Counted from the stretch's first letter, positions 10,200-21,254 are shown. The stretch: DNA of 64,000 nucleotides from Cololabis saira (GCF_033807715.1 NC_084600.1:46279824-46343823); one strand, 5' to 3'. Numbers and translations are program-made. Notes: generated by a model not told the origin, from the letters alone.

Positions 10200-13100
10200 G
10201 TGGCACTAACTAAAAAACATCACGTAACCGTGGCACTAACTAAAAAACATCACATAAACATGGCACTAACTAAAAAACATCACGTAACCGTGGCACTAAC
10301 TAAAAAACATCACGTAACCGTGGCACTAACTAAAAAACATCATGTAACCGTGGCACTAGTTAAAAAAACATCACGTAACCGTGGCACTAACTAAAAAACA
10401 TCACGTAACCGTGGCACTAACTAAAAAACATCACATAAACATGGCACTAACTAAAAAACATCACGTAACCGTGGCACTAACTAAAAAACATCACGTAACC
10501 GTGGCACTAACTAAAAAACATCATGTAACCGTGGCACTAGTTAAAAAAACATCACGTAACCGTGGCACTAACTAAAAAACATCACGTAACCGTGGCACTA
10601 ACTAAAAAACATCACATAAACATGGCACTAACTAAAAAACATCACGTAACCGTGGCACTAACTAAAAAACATCATGTAACCGTGGCACTAACTAAAAAAC
10701 ATCACGTAACCGTGGCACTAACTAAAAAACATCACGTAACCGTGGCACTAACTAAAAAACATCACGTAACCGTGGCACTAACTAAAAAACATCACGTAAC
10801 CGTGGCGCTAACTAAAAAACATCACGTAACCGTGGCACTAACTAAAAAACATCACGTAACCGTGGCACTAATTAAAAAACATCACGTAACCGTGGCACTA
10901 ACTAAAAAACATCACGTAACCGTGGCGCTAACTAAAAAACATCACGTAACCGTGGCACTAACTAAAAAACATCACGTAACCGTGGCACTAACTAAAAAAC
11001 ATCACGTAACCGTGGCACTAACTAAAAAACATCACGTAACCGTGGCACTAACTAAAAAACATCACGTAACCGTGGCACTAACTAAAAAACATCACATAAC
11101 CGTGGCACTAACTAAAAAACATCACGTAACCGTGGCACTAACTAAAAAACATCACATAACCGTGGCACTAACTAAAAAACATCACATAAACATGGCACTA
11201 ACTAAAAAACATCACGTAACCGTGGCACTAATTAAAAAACATCACGTAACCGTGGCACTAACTAAAAAACATCACGTAACCGTGGCGCTAACTAAAAAAC
11301 ATCACGTAACCGTGGCACTAACTAAAAAACATCACGTAACCGTGGCACTAACTAAAAAACATCATGTAACCGTGGCACTAACTAAAAAACATCACATAAC
11401 CGTGGCACTAACTAAAAAACATCACATAAACATGGCACTAACTAAAAAACATCACGTAACCGTGGCACTAATTAAAAAACATCACGTAACCGTGGCACTA
11501 ACTAAAAAACATCACGTAACCGTGGCGCTAACTAAAAAACATCACGTAACCGTGGCACTAACTAAAAAACATCACGTAACCGTGGCACTAACTAAAAAAC
11601 ATCACGTAACCGTGGCACTAACTAAAAAACATCACGTAACCGTGGCACTAACTAAAAAACATCACGTAACCGTGGCACTAACTAAAAAACATCACATAAC
11701 CGTGGCACTAACTAAAAAACATCACATAACCGTGGCACTAACTAAAAAACATCACATAAACATGGCACTAACTAAAAACATCACATAACCGTGGCACTAA
11801 CTAAAAAACATCATGTAACCGTGGCACTAACTAAAAAACATCATGTAACCGTGGCACTAACTAAAAAAACATCGCGTAACCGTGGCACTAACTAAAAAAC
11901 ATCACGTAACCGTGGCACTATCTAAAAAACATCACGTAACCGTGGCACTAACTAAAAAACATCATGTAACCGTGGCACTAACTAAAAAACATCACGTAAC
12001 CGTGGCACTAACTAAAAAACATCACATAACCGTGGCACTAACTAAAAAACATCACGTAACCGTGGCACTAACTAAAAAACATCACGTAACCGTGGCACTA
12101 ACTAAAAAACATCATGTAACCGTGGCACTAACTAAAAAACATCACGTAACCGTGGCACTAACTAAAAACATCATGTAAACATGGCACTAACTAAAAAACA
12201 TCACGTAACCGTGGCACTAACTAAAAAACATCATGTAACCGTTGCACTAACTAAAAACATCACGTAACCGTGGCACTAACTAAAAACATCACGTAACCGT
12301 GGCACTAACTAAAAAACATCACATAACCGTGGCACTAACTAAAAAACATCACGTAACCGTGGCACTAACTAAAAAACATCACATAACCGTGGCACTAACT
12401 AAAAAACATCACGTAACCGTGGCACTAACTAAAAAACATTGCTTAAACATGGCACTAACTAAAAAACATCATGTAACCGTGGCACTAACTAAAAAACATC
12501 ATGTAACCGTGGCACTAACTAAAAAACATCACGTAACCGTGGCACTAACTAAAAAACATCACATAACCGTGGCACTAACTAAAAAACATCACAAAAACGT
12601 GGCACTAACTAAAAAACATCACGTAACCGTGGCACTAACTAAAAAACATCATGTAGCCGTGGCACTAACTAAAAAAACATCACGTAACCGTGGCATTAAC
12701 TAAAAACATCATGTAACCGTGGCACTAACTAAAAAACATCACATAACCGTGGCACTAACTAAAAAACATCATGTAACCGTGGCACTAACTAAAAAACATC
12801 ACATAAACGTGGCACTAACTAAAAAACATCATGTAACCGTGGCACTAACTAAAAAACATCATGTAAACGTGGCACTAACTAAAAAACATCAGACAACCGT
12901 GGCACTAACTAAAAAACATCACGTAAACGTGGCACTAACTAAAAAACATCATGTAACCGTGGCACTAACTAAAAAACATCACGTAACCGTGGCACTAACT
13001 AAAACACATCATGTAACCGTGGCACTAACTAAAAAACATCACGTAACCGTGGCACTAACTAAAACACATCATGTAACCGTGGCACTAACTAAAAAACATC

Positions 13101-13440
13101 ACATAAGCGTGGCACTAACTAAAAAACATCACGTAACCGTGGCAATAACTAAAAAACATCACATAAACATGGCACTAACTAAAAAATATCATGTAACCGT
13201 GGCACTAACTAAAAACATCATGTAACCGTGGCACTAACTAAAAAACATCACGTAACCGTGGCACTAACTAAAAAACATCACATAAACGTGGCACTAACTA
13301 AAAAATATCATGTAACCGTGGCACTAACTAAAAACATCACATAACCGTGGCAATAACTAAAAAACATCACATAAACATGGCACTAACTAAAAAACATCAC
13401 GTAACCGTTGCACTAACTAAAAAACATCACATAAACATGG
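10200..13440 (+). repeat. 30-bp minisatellite, about 108 units
   Basis: The unit is TGGCACTAACTAAAAAACAT plus CACGTAACCG, repeated head to tail for 3.24 kb. Because 30 is divisible by three, long frames appear by chance (reading as a ten-residue repeat, ALTKKHHVTV). I do not call these genes. Common variants change the CG in CACG to TG or CA. A rarer unit ends CATAAACA. One-base insertions or deletions in the A-run break the open frame at 10380, 10560, 11780, 12180 and 12700. Higher-order structure exists (about 181-bp period at 10201-10740, about 240-bp at 11181-11450). Confidence 0.97.
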
Positions 13441-13799
13441 CCAGTGTGGGAAGGATTTATTCCATATTCAGATGAACTTTGTAAAAACATTAAATTCAAG
13501 TTAAAAACGTCTCCAGTAACGATTCCCCCTTGTTAGCTCAGCAACCAGGACAACAGGACAGACAGACTCCAGACGTCACAACTACAACGTGTTAGAGACT
13601 GTTCAGCTTTAACGTGGTGCTGCTTAATTAATTAATTAATTACAGAGTGGTTGAAGCTTCGTTTTCAGTAGAAACAAACGATTGAATTTTTAATTATGGC
13701 TGGTCCTCGTTTCCCCTCACGAATCCACCATGAAACCGTTTACTGATTCATCATGAAACCGTTTACTGGTTCATCATGAATCCACAGGTCTGGTTCTGC
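13441..13799. other. No gene seen; short tandem repeats
   Basis: Includes (TTAA)n at 13624-13642. A unit containing TCATGAAACCGTTTACTG is repeated about three times at 13715-13785. No coding evidence. Confidence 0.45.
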
Positions 13800-14019
13800 A
13801 CCAGCAGAGGGGGCGGGGCTAGTGAAGGGGGCGGGGCCAGAATAAGAGGGTGCGGGGTCAGAAGAAGGGGTGGGGTCATCAGTCCAGAAGGGGCGGGGTC
13901 AGAAGAAGGGGGCGGGGCTAGAAGAAGGGGCGGTGCCATCAGTCCAGAAGGGGCGGGGTCATTTAATGGGCGGGGCCATCAGTCCAGAGGGGGCGGGGCT
14001 AGCAGAAGGGGCGGGGCCA
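13800..14019 (+). repeat. GC-rich minisatellite of GGGGCGGGG units
   Basis: Irregular repeats of about 18-35 bases built from GAAGGGGGCGGGGC and CATCAGTCCAGA. Each unit holds a GC-box-like core. It lies 3' of the Myb/SANT-like gene. Confidence 0.8.
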
Positions 14020-14436
14020 GCAGTCCACACTGCAAAAACTCTAAATCTTACCAGGAATATTTGTCTTATTTCTAGTTAAAATGTCTCATTTTTAGTCAAA
14101 AAAATCTCACACTTAAAAACAAGACTCATCACTGGAAAAAAAAAAAAAAAATTTCACCTGTTTCAAGTAAATTTCCACTTGAAATAAGTAGAAAATCTGC
14201 CAGTGGAACAAGATTTTTTTGCTTGTAATGAGAAGATAAATCTTGTTCAGATTTTTCTACTTATTTCAAGTGAAAATTTACTTGAAACAGGTGAAAATTG
14301 TCAAATAACAAGTTATTTTTCTGGTGATGAGTCTTGTTTTAAGTGTAATGAAATTTTTTGACAAAAAATGAGACATTTTAACTAGAAATAAGACAAATAT
14401 TCCTGGCAAGTGTTGAGTTTTTGCAGTGTGGACTGC
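14020..14436. mobile_element. Foldback (long palindrome) element, 417 bp
   Basis: The left end GCAGTCCACACTGCAAAAAC is matched by its complement at the right end. The two arms remain complementary for most of their length around the centre near 14220, so the strand could fold into a long hairpin. It has no coding capacity. One arm is also present alone at 54395-54570. Confidence 0.8.
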
Positions 14437-14449
14437 AGCTCCGGCTACA

Positions 14450-14702
14450 AGCCGGGCCGTCCATTCATCCCTCCATCATTCATCCCTCCATCAGTCATTC
14501 ATCCCTCCTTCAGTCATCCCTCCATCATTCATTCATCCCTCCATCAGTCATTCATCCCTCCATCAGTCATCCCTCCATCATTCATTCATCCCTCCATCAT
14601 TCATCCTCCCGTCATTCATCCCGTCATTCATCCCTCCATCATCCCTCCCTCCATCATTCATTCATTCATTCATTCATTCATTCATCCCTCCATCCATCCG
14701 TC
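14450..14702 (+). repeat. CATCCCTCCATCATTCATT minisatellite
   Basis: Imperfect units combining CATCCCTCCATCA and short (ATTC)n runs. It starts about ten bases past the stop codon of the Myb/SANT-like gene, so it probably lies in that gene's 3'UTR. Confidence 0.85.
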
Positions 14703-14712
14703 CCCGCGGCTG

Positions 14713-17700
14713 CTACAACGGCCGTCCGTTCAACTTGTCGTGGATGAGGGCGATGGCTCCGCCGGTGAAATCCCTCAGCACCGTCACCGTCTCTCTCTGC
14801 AGCGTCAGCGACTCCCGGACGAACTCCGTCTGCGTCTCGGCCAGCTGCGTCACCGACTCGGCCAGCAGCTCCAGCGAGCGCGACACCGTCTCCAGCAGCA
14901 CGTTGGTGGAGTGCTGCTCCTGCAGGCTGAGCTGGGCCGACTGCAGCACGCTGCTGCCGTCGGGGGTGGAGGAGGCCGGGCCGGGGGCCGGCAGGACCTG
15001 GGGGGGGTCGGGGACCGGCCCTGGTCCTGGTGCTGGTGCTGGACCTGGGGCCGATCCAGGGGCTTGTCCGGGAGGAGGCTGAGGGAAAGGAAAGGCACAT
15101 TTTACTCTATGTGCTCAAATACAAAAACAAGAATAATAATAAGACTTTTTGAACACCAAATTCAATTTGTATACAGAAAATAATGACAGTACATCTGAAA
15201 CAAATGATTATAACAATATATTGGAGAGAAAAAGCCTGTTATTTTGCCTCATTCAAATCATCATGTTGAAGTTTGCATCATAACTTCGTGACAGGGGTTC
15301 GCTTTGTCCTGGGGAGTTAAGTTCAGCATTCGCTTTAAAGATATCTGGCGCCCTCTAGCATTGTGAATGGGTATAACGTCTAGACCCCGAATGTAAGACG
15401 ACCCCCACTTTTTCAGTCTTATTTCAATGCAAAAAACACCGTCATATATTTGGGCCAATACGGTACAGACAAAAAAAAGAAAAAAATGTATATATTGTAG
15501 TTCTAACTACTATATAATTTTTTTCTTTTTTTTTGATAAAGTAAAGCTTGCTGTTTTATTTCTTCTTATTTTTAATTTCAAGCAAAAAATGAAATAGAAA
15601 TAAGGGGTAGGACTCAATACGTTTTTTACTTCTTCCTACTCCTTTTCGGGCATGAATGTTCATTTCCCTTTGATTTTGTTTAAGGACTGTTTATTTGTAT
15701 TCTTTTTTTGTTTTCTGTTTTTGTATGCACGAAATAAAGATTTCAATTCAATTCAATAACTAATATAGAGCAAACTAACTTGTTCGGAGGCCGGTCCAGG
15801 TCCAGGATCTTGCCCAGAAACCGCTCCAGGTGCCGGTCCGGGAAGCGGCAGAGCCGGTTTCAGGACTCCGTTGTTCACCAGAGGAACCGCAGGACCGTCG
15901 GCCAGTTTAGCCGCCGGAGTCGAGGACGGAACGTCCTCCTGATCCTCGTCAGAGTCTCCAAACGCAGTTTCAGCATCTGTGGACAGATACACCGTTAGCA
16001 TCTACGGACCAGAAACATCGTTAGCATCTACGGACCAGAAACACCGTTAGCATCTAAAGACCAGAAACACCATTAGCATCTACGGACCAGAAACACCGTT
16101 AGCAACTACGGACCAGAAATACTGTTACCATCTAAAGACCAGAAACACATTAGCATCTAAAGACCAGAAACACCATTAGCATCTAAAGACCAGAAACACC
16201 ATTAGCATCTAAAGACCAGAAACACCGTTAGCATCTACGGACCAGAAATACTGTTACCATCTACGGACCAGAAATACTGTTAGCATCTAAAGACCAGAAA
16301 TACTGTTAGCATCTAAAGACCAGAAACATCGTTAGCATCTAAAGACCAGAAACATCGTTAGCATCTACGGACCAGAAACACCGTTAGCATCTAAAGACCA
16401 GAAACACCATTAGCATCTACGGACCAGAAACACCGTTAGCATCTACGGACCAGAAACACCGTTAGCATCTACGGACCAGAAACACCGTTAGCATCTACGG
16501 ACCAGAAACACCGTTAGCATCTACGGACCAGAAATACTGTTAGCATCTAAAGACCAGAAACACCGTTAGCATCTACGGACGAGAAACACCGTTAGCATCT
16601 AAAGACCAGAAACACCGTTAGCATCTACGGACCAGAAACACCGTTAGCATCTAAAGACCAGAAACACCGTTAGCATCTACGGACCAGAAACACCGTTAGC
16701 ATCTACGGACCAGAAATACTGTTAGCATCTAAAGACCAGAAACACCGTTAGCGTCTAAAGACCAGAAACACCGTTAGCATCTAAAGACCAGAAACATCGT
16801 TAGCATCTACGGACCAGAAACACCGTTAGCATCTAAAGACCAGAAACACCATTAGCATCTACGGACCAGAAACACCGTTAGCATCTACGGACCAGAAACA
16901 CCGTTAGCATCTACGGACCAGAAATACCGTTAGCATCTACGGACCAGAAACACCGTTAGCATCTACGGACCAGAAACACCGTTAGCATCTACGGACCAGA
17001 AATACTGTTACCATCTAAAGACCAGAAACACCATTAGCATCTAAAGACCAGAAACACCGTTAGCATCTACGGACCAGAAATACTGTTAGCATCTACGGAC
17101 CAGAAATACTGTTAGCATCTAAAGACCAGAAACACCGTTAGCATCTACGGACCAGAAATACTGTTAGCATCTACGGACCAGAAACACCGTTAGCGTCTAA
17201 AGACCAGAAACACCGTTAGCTCGTCTCTGGAGATTAGAGATCCGGCTGAACCAGGAAACTCACCTTCCGTTGAAGGAAGTTCGTACTGCACATCGAAGGG
17301 AGTCTGCGACGAGTCGCCTGCAACCACAGATTATTCAGCATTTAAAGGGTTTTCTCTGTCTTTAACATATATAAAGTGTTTTTTTCTTGCTTTAACATAT
17401 ATAAAGTGGTCTCCCCTCAGCCTGCCAACTCAGAGAAGGAGGAAACAACCAGATTCTGCAGTGTCTGTACAGCCGCCCGGATGATCGTCCAGTGTGATGT
17501 GGATCTACGAGCCAATAAGATTCTGATCCCCAAAGTTACGGAACCAAAATGCAAACCACGCCCAGAACTATAAACCGTGTAACTGCATGAGAGTCTGACT
17601 ATCAAACCACTAACAACTATAAACCCGTGTAACTGCAGAGAGAAGGAGTGATCTGGTCAGACCAGGAACTCTAACGAGGGAGAGCAGAAGAGCAAAGAGG

Positions 17701-19399
17701 AGCTACGGAGAAAGACTGCAGAGTCGCCTCTCTGCTAACCCTGACCCTCCTCTGGGTGCAGAACATCAGCAGAATCTGCGGAACATCTGCTGATGTTCTG
17801 CTGATGTTCTACAAAAGAATCGATCTTTAGACATAAGTATCGATTCTTAGGCATGAATCGATTTAGAATGGGAAAGTGGATGTTTCCAAGGCCGGCCTAC
17901 TGAGTGTTTAATGAACCAACGGTTTACCTGACAGTCCTCCCATCCCCCCCGGGGGGCCCATGGCTGTCTCTCCTCCGTTGGGAGATCCCTCCATCATGTC
18001 GTCGTCCTCCTCCATCTCCTCGTCGTCCTCGTCCTCCTCCTCTCCGTCCTCGTCCTCCAGCGGGCCCAGGTCCAGGTTCTGGCCGTCGTCCATCTCCAGG
18101 ATCTGCAGCACGATCTTCTCCGTCTGGTTCAGGTCCCGGGACAGACGGGAGTTCAGGCCGCGGTTCGGGACCGTCCCCGACCGCATGGCTGCTACCTGGA
18201 TCAACCAATCAATCGTATTTCAATGCAAAAAACAGCGTCTTATAATCAGGCCAATACGGTACTTTGTTTCATTTCCTGCTCCAAACTGTTCCAGAGTCTC
18301 CACAGTTCCACATTCTGCACATTGTTGTTCCTACTTTATGTTTTCTAAAGTTTATTTCTCTCTCCGTGAACAAACCTTGCGTTTGGTGTCACACTTCAGG
18401 TCCGACCACTTCTTGATCACCTCGATCACTTCGCGCTGGCACTCGCCGATCTCGTTCACACGAGCCGCGATCTCGGCCCAGGTTCTCTTCTTCACGTCCG
18501 TCGGAACGCCGCGGTTAAACTTCCCTACGGAGGAAAGAAAGAGAATATGACCTATGACCACCACGAGTGTATTGTTTCGTACCCACGACCACCATGAGAG
18601 TATTATTTCGTACCTACGACCACCATGAGAGTATTATTTTGTACCTACGACCACCATGAGAGTATTGTTTCGTACCCACGACCACCATGAGAGTATTGTT
18701 TCGTACCTACGACCACCATGAGTGTATTATTTTGTACCTACGACCACCATGAGTGTATTGTTTCGTACCTACGACCACCATGAGAGTATTGTTTCATACC
18801 TACGACCACCATGAGTGTATTATTTTGTACCCACGACCACCATGAGAGTATTGTTTCGTACCCACGACCACCATGAGAGTATTGTTTCGTACCTACGACC
18901 ACCATGAGTGTATTATTTCGTACCTACAACCACCATGAGAGTATTGTTTCGTACCCACGACCACCATGAGAGTATTATTTCGTACCTACGACCACCATGA
19001 GTGTATTGTTTCGTACCTACGACCACCATGAGAGTATTGTTTCGTACCCACGACTACCATGAGAGTATTGTTTCGTACCTACGACCACCATGAGAGTATT
19101 GTTTCGTACCCACGACTACCATGAGAGTATTGTTTCGTACCTACGACCACCATGAGTGTATTGTTTCGTACCTACGACCACCATGAGTGTATTGTTTCGT
19201 ACCTACGACCACCATGAGTGTATTGTTTCGTACCTACGACCACCAAGCGGTGCTTCCTCACTTCGTCCAGCAGGATATGAACTTCACTGAAGGTGAACCG
19301 AGCTTTCCTCTTCTTGAAGCGGATGATGCTGTCCTGGTTGAGCAGGACGGGCGAAGACATCGTCCCCGAGCCGCGTCCCGGCGCCGTTACCACGTCCAT
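14713..19399 (-). CDS. Myb/SANT-like DNA-binding protein, NAIF1-like (6 coding exons)
   Basis: Coding exons on the minus strand: 19399-19234, 18524-18376, 18195-17928, 17317-17264, 15976-15780 and 15078-14713. Together they give 1200 nt and 399 aa. All introns are GT-AG and every codon phase closes. Exons 1-2 (about residues 30-105) form a Myb/SANT-like helical domain with RFTFSEVHILLDEV and later EVIKKWSDLKCDTKRK, the pattern of NAIF1 and Harbinger-encoded Myb-like proteins. Exon 3 has a strongly acidic stretch (about 153-176). Residues 260-320 are Pro/Gly/Ala-rich. Residues 322-395 look like a coiled coil. A nuclear DNA-binding regulatory role is inferred. The start is the first ATG in frame (19399). 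A minus-strand acceptor at 19451-19452 suggests an upstream 5'UTR exon. The exact orthologue is uncertain. Confidence 0.85.
15141..15465. mobile_element. CCGTATTG MITE, 3' fragment in intron 5
   Basis: Closely matches the right half of the element at 5088-5655, ending GGGCCAATACGGTA. The left end is missing. It lies inside intron 5 of the Myb/SANT-like gene. Confidence 0.75.
15590..15765 (+). mobile_element. LINE 3' tail in intron 5
   Basis: Sequence of the type GGGTAGGACTCAATACG followed by CTTCTTCCTACTCCTTTTCG, ending with GAAATAAAGATTTCAATTCA, resembles the 3' untranslated tail of fish CR1/Rex-like LINEs. No coding part is attached. Confidence 0.5.
15965..17222 (-). repeat. 26-bp intronic minisatellite (intron 4), about 48 units
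   Basis: The plus-strand unit is GTTAGCATCTACGGACCAGA plus AACACC, with variants ACGG/AAAG and CACC/TACT. The array fills nearly all of intron 4. Its last unit on the gene strand overlaps the exon 5 acceptor: the real site reads TGTCCACAG then ATGCTG, and the units read TGGTCCGTAG or TGGTCTTTAG then ATGCTA. Each unit thus carries a 3'-splice-site-like sequence. Confidence 0.95.
17223..17927. other. Introns 3-4 unique DNA around exon 4
   Basis: Holds exon 4 (17264-17317), two TTTAACATATATAAAGTG copies (about 17360 and 17390) and a 13-bp-stem hairpin (17760-17772 with 17787-17799, AGAACATCAGCAG). No independent gene is seen. Confidence 0.5.
18215..18261. mobile_element. CCGTATTG MITE terminal fragment in intron 2
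   Basis: About 45 bases, from ATTTCAATGCAAAAAACA to GGCCAATACGGTA, match the right end of the 5088-5655 element. It begins about 20 bases upstream (on the gene strand) of the exon 3 acceptor. Confidence 0.65.
18550..19244 (-). repeat. 31-bp intronic minisatellite (intron 1), about 22 units
   Basis: On the gene strand the unit is GGTGGTCGTAGGTACGAAAC plus AATACACTCAT. The first unit overlaps the end of exon 1, whose last 11 bases GGTGGTCGTAG and donor GTACG are part of the repeat. The array runs to about 25 bases from the exon 2 acceptor, so almost the whole 709-bp intron is repeat. Main variants are GTAG/GTGG before the GT, and ACTC/TCTC. Confidence 0.96.
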
Positions 19400-19498
19400 C
19401 AACGTCCAGCGATGTCACAATGTCCAGATGTGAACTGGAGGATCAACAGTCTGGATGACGGAAGGAAAACAAGTTCTGATCATTAACTAACAAGTTCA

Positions 19499-20095
19499 GG
19501 GGCTTCATTTATAAAAGAGTGTGTAGAATTCATACTAAAAGTGCACGATAACCCAAAAGCCGAAAATGGCGGACGCAAAAAAAAATCTGGATTTATGAAA
19601 CCGTGTGCACGCACACTTGCATGCAAATGTTCTCTATAAATCACAGTCCAGCTGGAAGGTTGCACAGGTGATTTCGGCTCATACCCCGCCCTCTACACGC
19701 CCACTTCATACCATAAACGGCCAATGCAAAGTAGTTAATGACTGTATTTGCATATGAATGAGCTGCTGAGCATGCGCAGCGCCACCTGCAGTCTGTTTTT
19801 GCTGCGTCAGGATGAATGAGACGTGTCGAGCCACCGGGACACTAAATTTCACGGAGACTGAGATCTAGATGTTGTGGATGAGGTGGAGGCAGGAAAACGA
19901 GATTATTTGGTGGTCACAGTAAAAGTAGAAAAAGTATATAAATAGTATAAAATAAAGCGAGTGAGTGGCAGCACGCCGTTGCTGCGCTAAACGCTGTGAG
20001 TGCCACGGACAGATGGTGCAGAAAAAAAAGAAGTGGTGTTATCTGAAGGTGGAGGCCAAGAGGTACGGAGCGCCTAAAGGGACATGGATTTTTTT
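19499..20095 (+). mobile_element. Decayed PIF/Harbinger-type transposon fragment
   Basis: It begins GGGGCTTCATTTATAAA, an end type I associate with abundant fish Harbinger-like elements, and includes a Myb-like relic (19812-20085). It is flanked by identical 23-bp direct repeats (19472-19494 and 20106-20128, AGTTCTGATCATTAACTAAC plus AAG). These belong to a short tandem repeat, so they are not a normal target duplication. The right transposon end was not found. It lies upstream of the Myb/SANT-like start codon, in the inferred 5'UTR intron. Confidence 0.6.
19812..20085 (+). pseudogene. Harbinger-type Myb/SANT-like ORF relic
   Basis: Three frames give ordered pieces of a Myb/SANT-like domain: LNFTETEI, then VVDEVEAGKRDYLVV, then ASEWQHAVAALNAVS, then KVEAKR. 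Stops and frame changes separate them, so it is dead. The order and spacing match the Myb-like accessory protein that Harbinger transposons encode beside their transposase. The same family gave rise to NAIF1, so this relic is a distant relative of the neighbouring host gene. It is on the opposite strand to that gene. Confidence 0.6.
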
Positions 20096-20279
20096 TATTC
20101 TGATCAGTTCTGATCATTAACTAACAAGTTCTGATCATTAGCTAACAAGATAATTGACACTGTTGTAAGTGGAGAAAAATGAAGCCTCTTTACGTTTTTT
20201 AAATGATTTCAAAGGTTTTTTTTGTCTCTATAAAAAATAGGAAGTCAAATAACTGCAAAAAAATGATATATAGCCGATC
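20096..20279. repeat. Short tandem repeat of TTCTGATCATTAACTAACAA
   Basis: Two complete copies and one variant at 20106-20150, with another copy at 19472-19494 across the transposon relic. Confidence 0.55.
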
Positions 20280-20760
20280 TTTTATTTTAATCTCTTCCTG
20301 AAATGAAAGAGAAAGCAAGTAAAACTTAAAAGGAACAGAGAGGTTTAAAAAACCAAGATTCAGGACTAAATTGATGGAACGTTGTGTTTCTGTGAAAGGA
20401 ATCTGTTTATGGAACAATCTGAACAAAGAAACCAAAGAATCCAAATCAAACATTACATTCAAAAGAACAATTAAAGCCTGTATGGTAAGGAAATATAATG
20501 AAATATGTTAGTTAAGTTTGACATACCCATAGACGGCGGTAATTTTATTTTAGTTTTTTTTATTTACTTAGTTGTTTTTTTTTTAATTTTTAATTTATGT
20601 TATTTTTTGTAAATGTATTTCTTGGGAAAAAGGGGCAGATTAGAGAAGATTCTTCTTCTTTCTGCTCCCTTTCATTCACAATTTAGGAACGTTTGTATTT
20701 GTATTGAATTGTTTGTTTTATCTTTGAATGAAATAAAGAAAAATGAAAATGCTTTACTAT
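20280..20760 (+). mobile_element. LINE C-terminal and 3' tail fragment
   Basis: Around 20345-20510 the plus strand encodes a degraded tail with CLWNNLNKETK. This matches the conserved late LWN motif of CR1/Rex-type LINE proteins. It is followed by an AT-rich untranslated region and GAATGAAATAAAG. It is a short 5'-truncated copy. Confidence 0.6.
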
Positions 20761-21254
20761 TTTTTTTTTATTCATATTACTTGTTTTCCTTATTGTTTGT
20801 GTTTATGTATCTTGTTAATGATTCCTCCCAAAATATGTTCTATTTTCTTATATTGTATTTCCTTTACTAGGGGTTTGTATAAATGTGTTTTCTTGTGTGT
20901 GAATAATCCTCTTTTATCTGACACGTTAGGGTTATTTTTAATAATTTCCTTGTACATTATTTGAATAAAGTAATTATTATTGTTTCCTTATTGCGTTCAG
21001 AAAGAATTATTTTATTATTTGTCTTTTTCCTTCTTTCTTTTTTTCTAGGAAGCAAATACTGGCATGTGTTTTCATTTGAACATGCAATTTCTTATTTTTT
21101 TTATTTTTTATTTCCTAGTTTGTTGATTTTATTCGTTTTTTTTTTGTTTTTGCCATTTCTTAAATTATAAAGCAGGTTTTCTTTGCACAAACTTGTTTTA
21201 CTTGATGCACAAACATGTTGTAATGAGAAATAATGTTAATAAAAATATTTTAAA
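20761..21254. other. No gene seen; T-rich
   Basis: Strongly T-rich low-complexity DNA. Open frames here are biased-composition artefacts. Confidence 0.5.

Noticed and set aside
10176..13225. Long open frames of an ALTKKHHVTV repeat protein
   Set aside because: The 30-bp unit has no stop and a period divisible by three. Frames break wherever the A-run changes length, there is no upstream promoter or domain, and variation follows CpG decay rather than codon constraint.
10200..13440. CRISPR-like array
   Set aside because: Units are contiguous with no unique spacers, and the DNA is vertebrate.
14410..15183. Plus-strand frames rich in Pro/Ser/His/Ile
   Set aside because: They come from the CATT/CATCC repeat and the antisense of exon 6 of the Myb/SANT-like gene.
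17904..18550. Plus-strand frame of 196 codons
   Set aside because: It is antisense to exons 2-3. The minus strand has splice sites, phase continuity and family similarity.
19172..19402. Continuation of exon 1 past 19234 as a longer protein
   Set aside because: The extension is the intronic 31-bp repeat and soon hits a stop. Joining at the GTACG donor to exon 2 restores the conserved Myb/SANT-like domain in phase.
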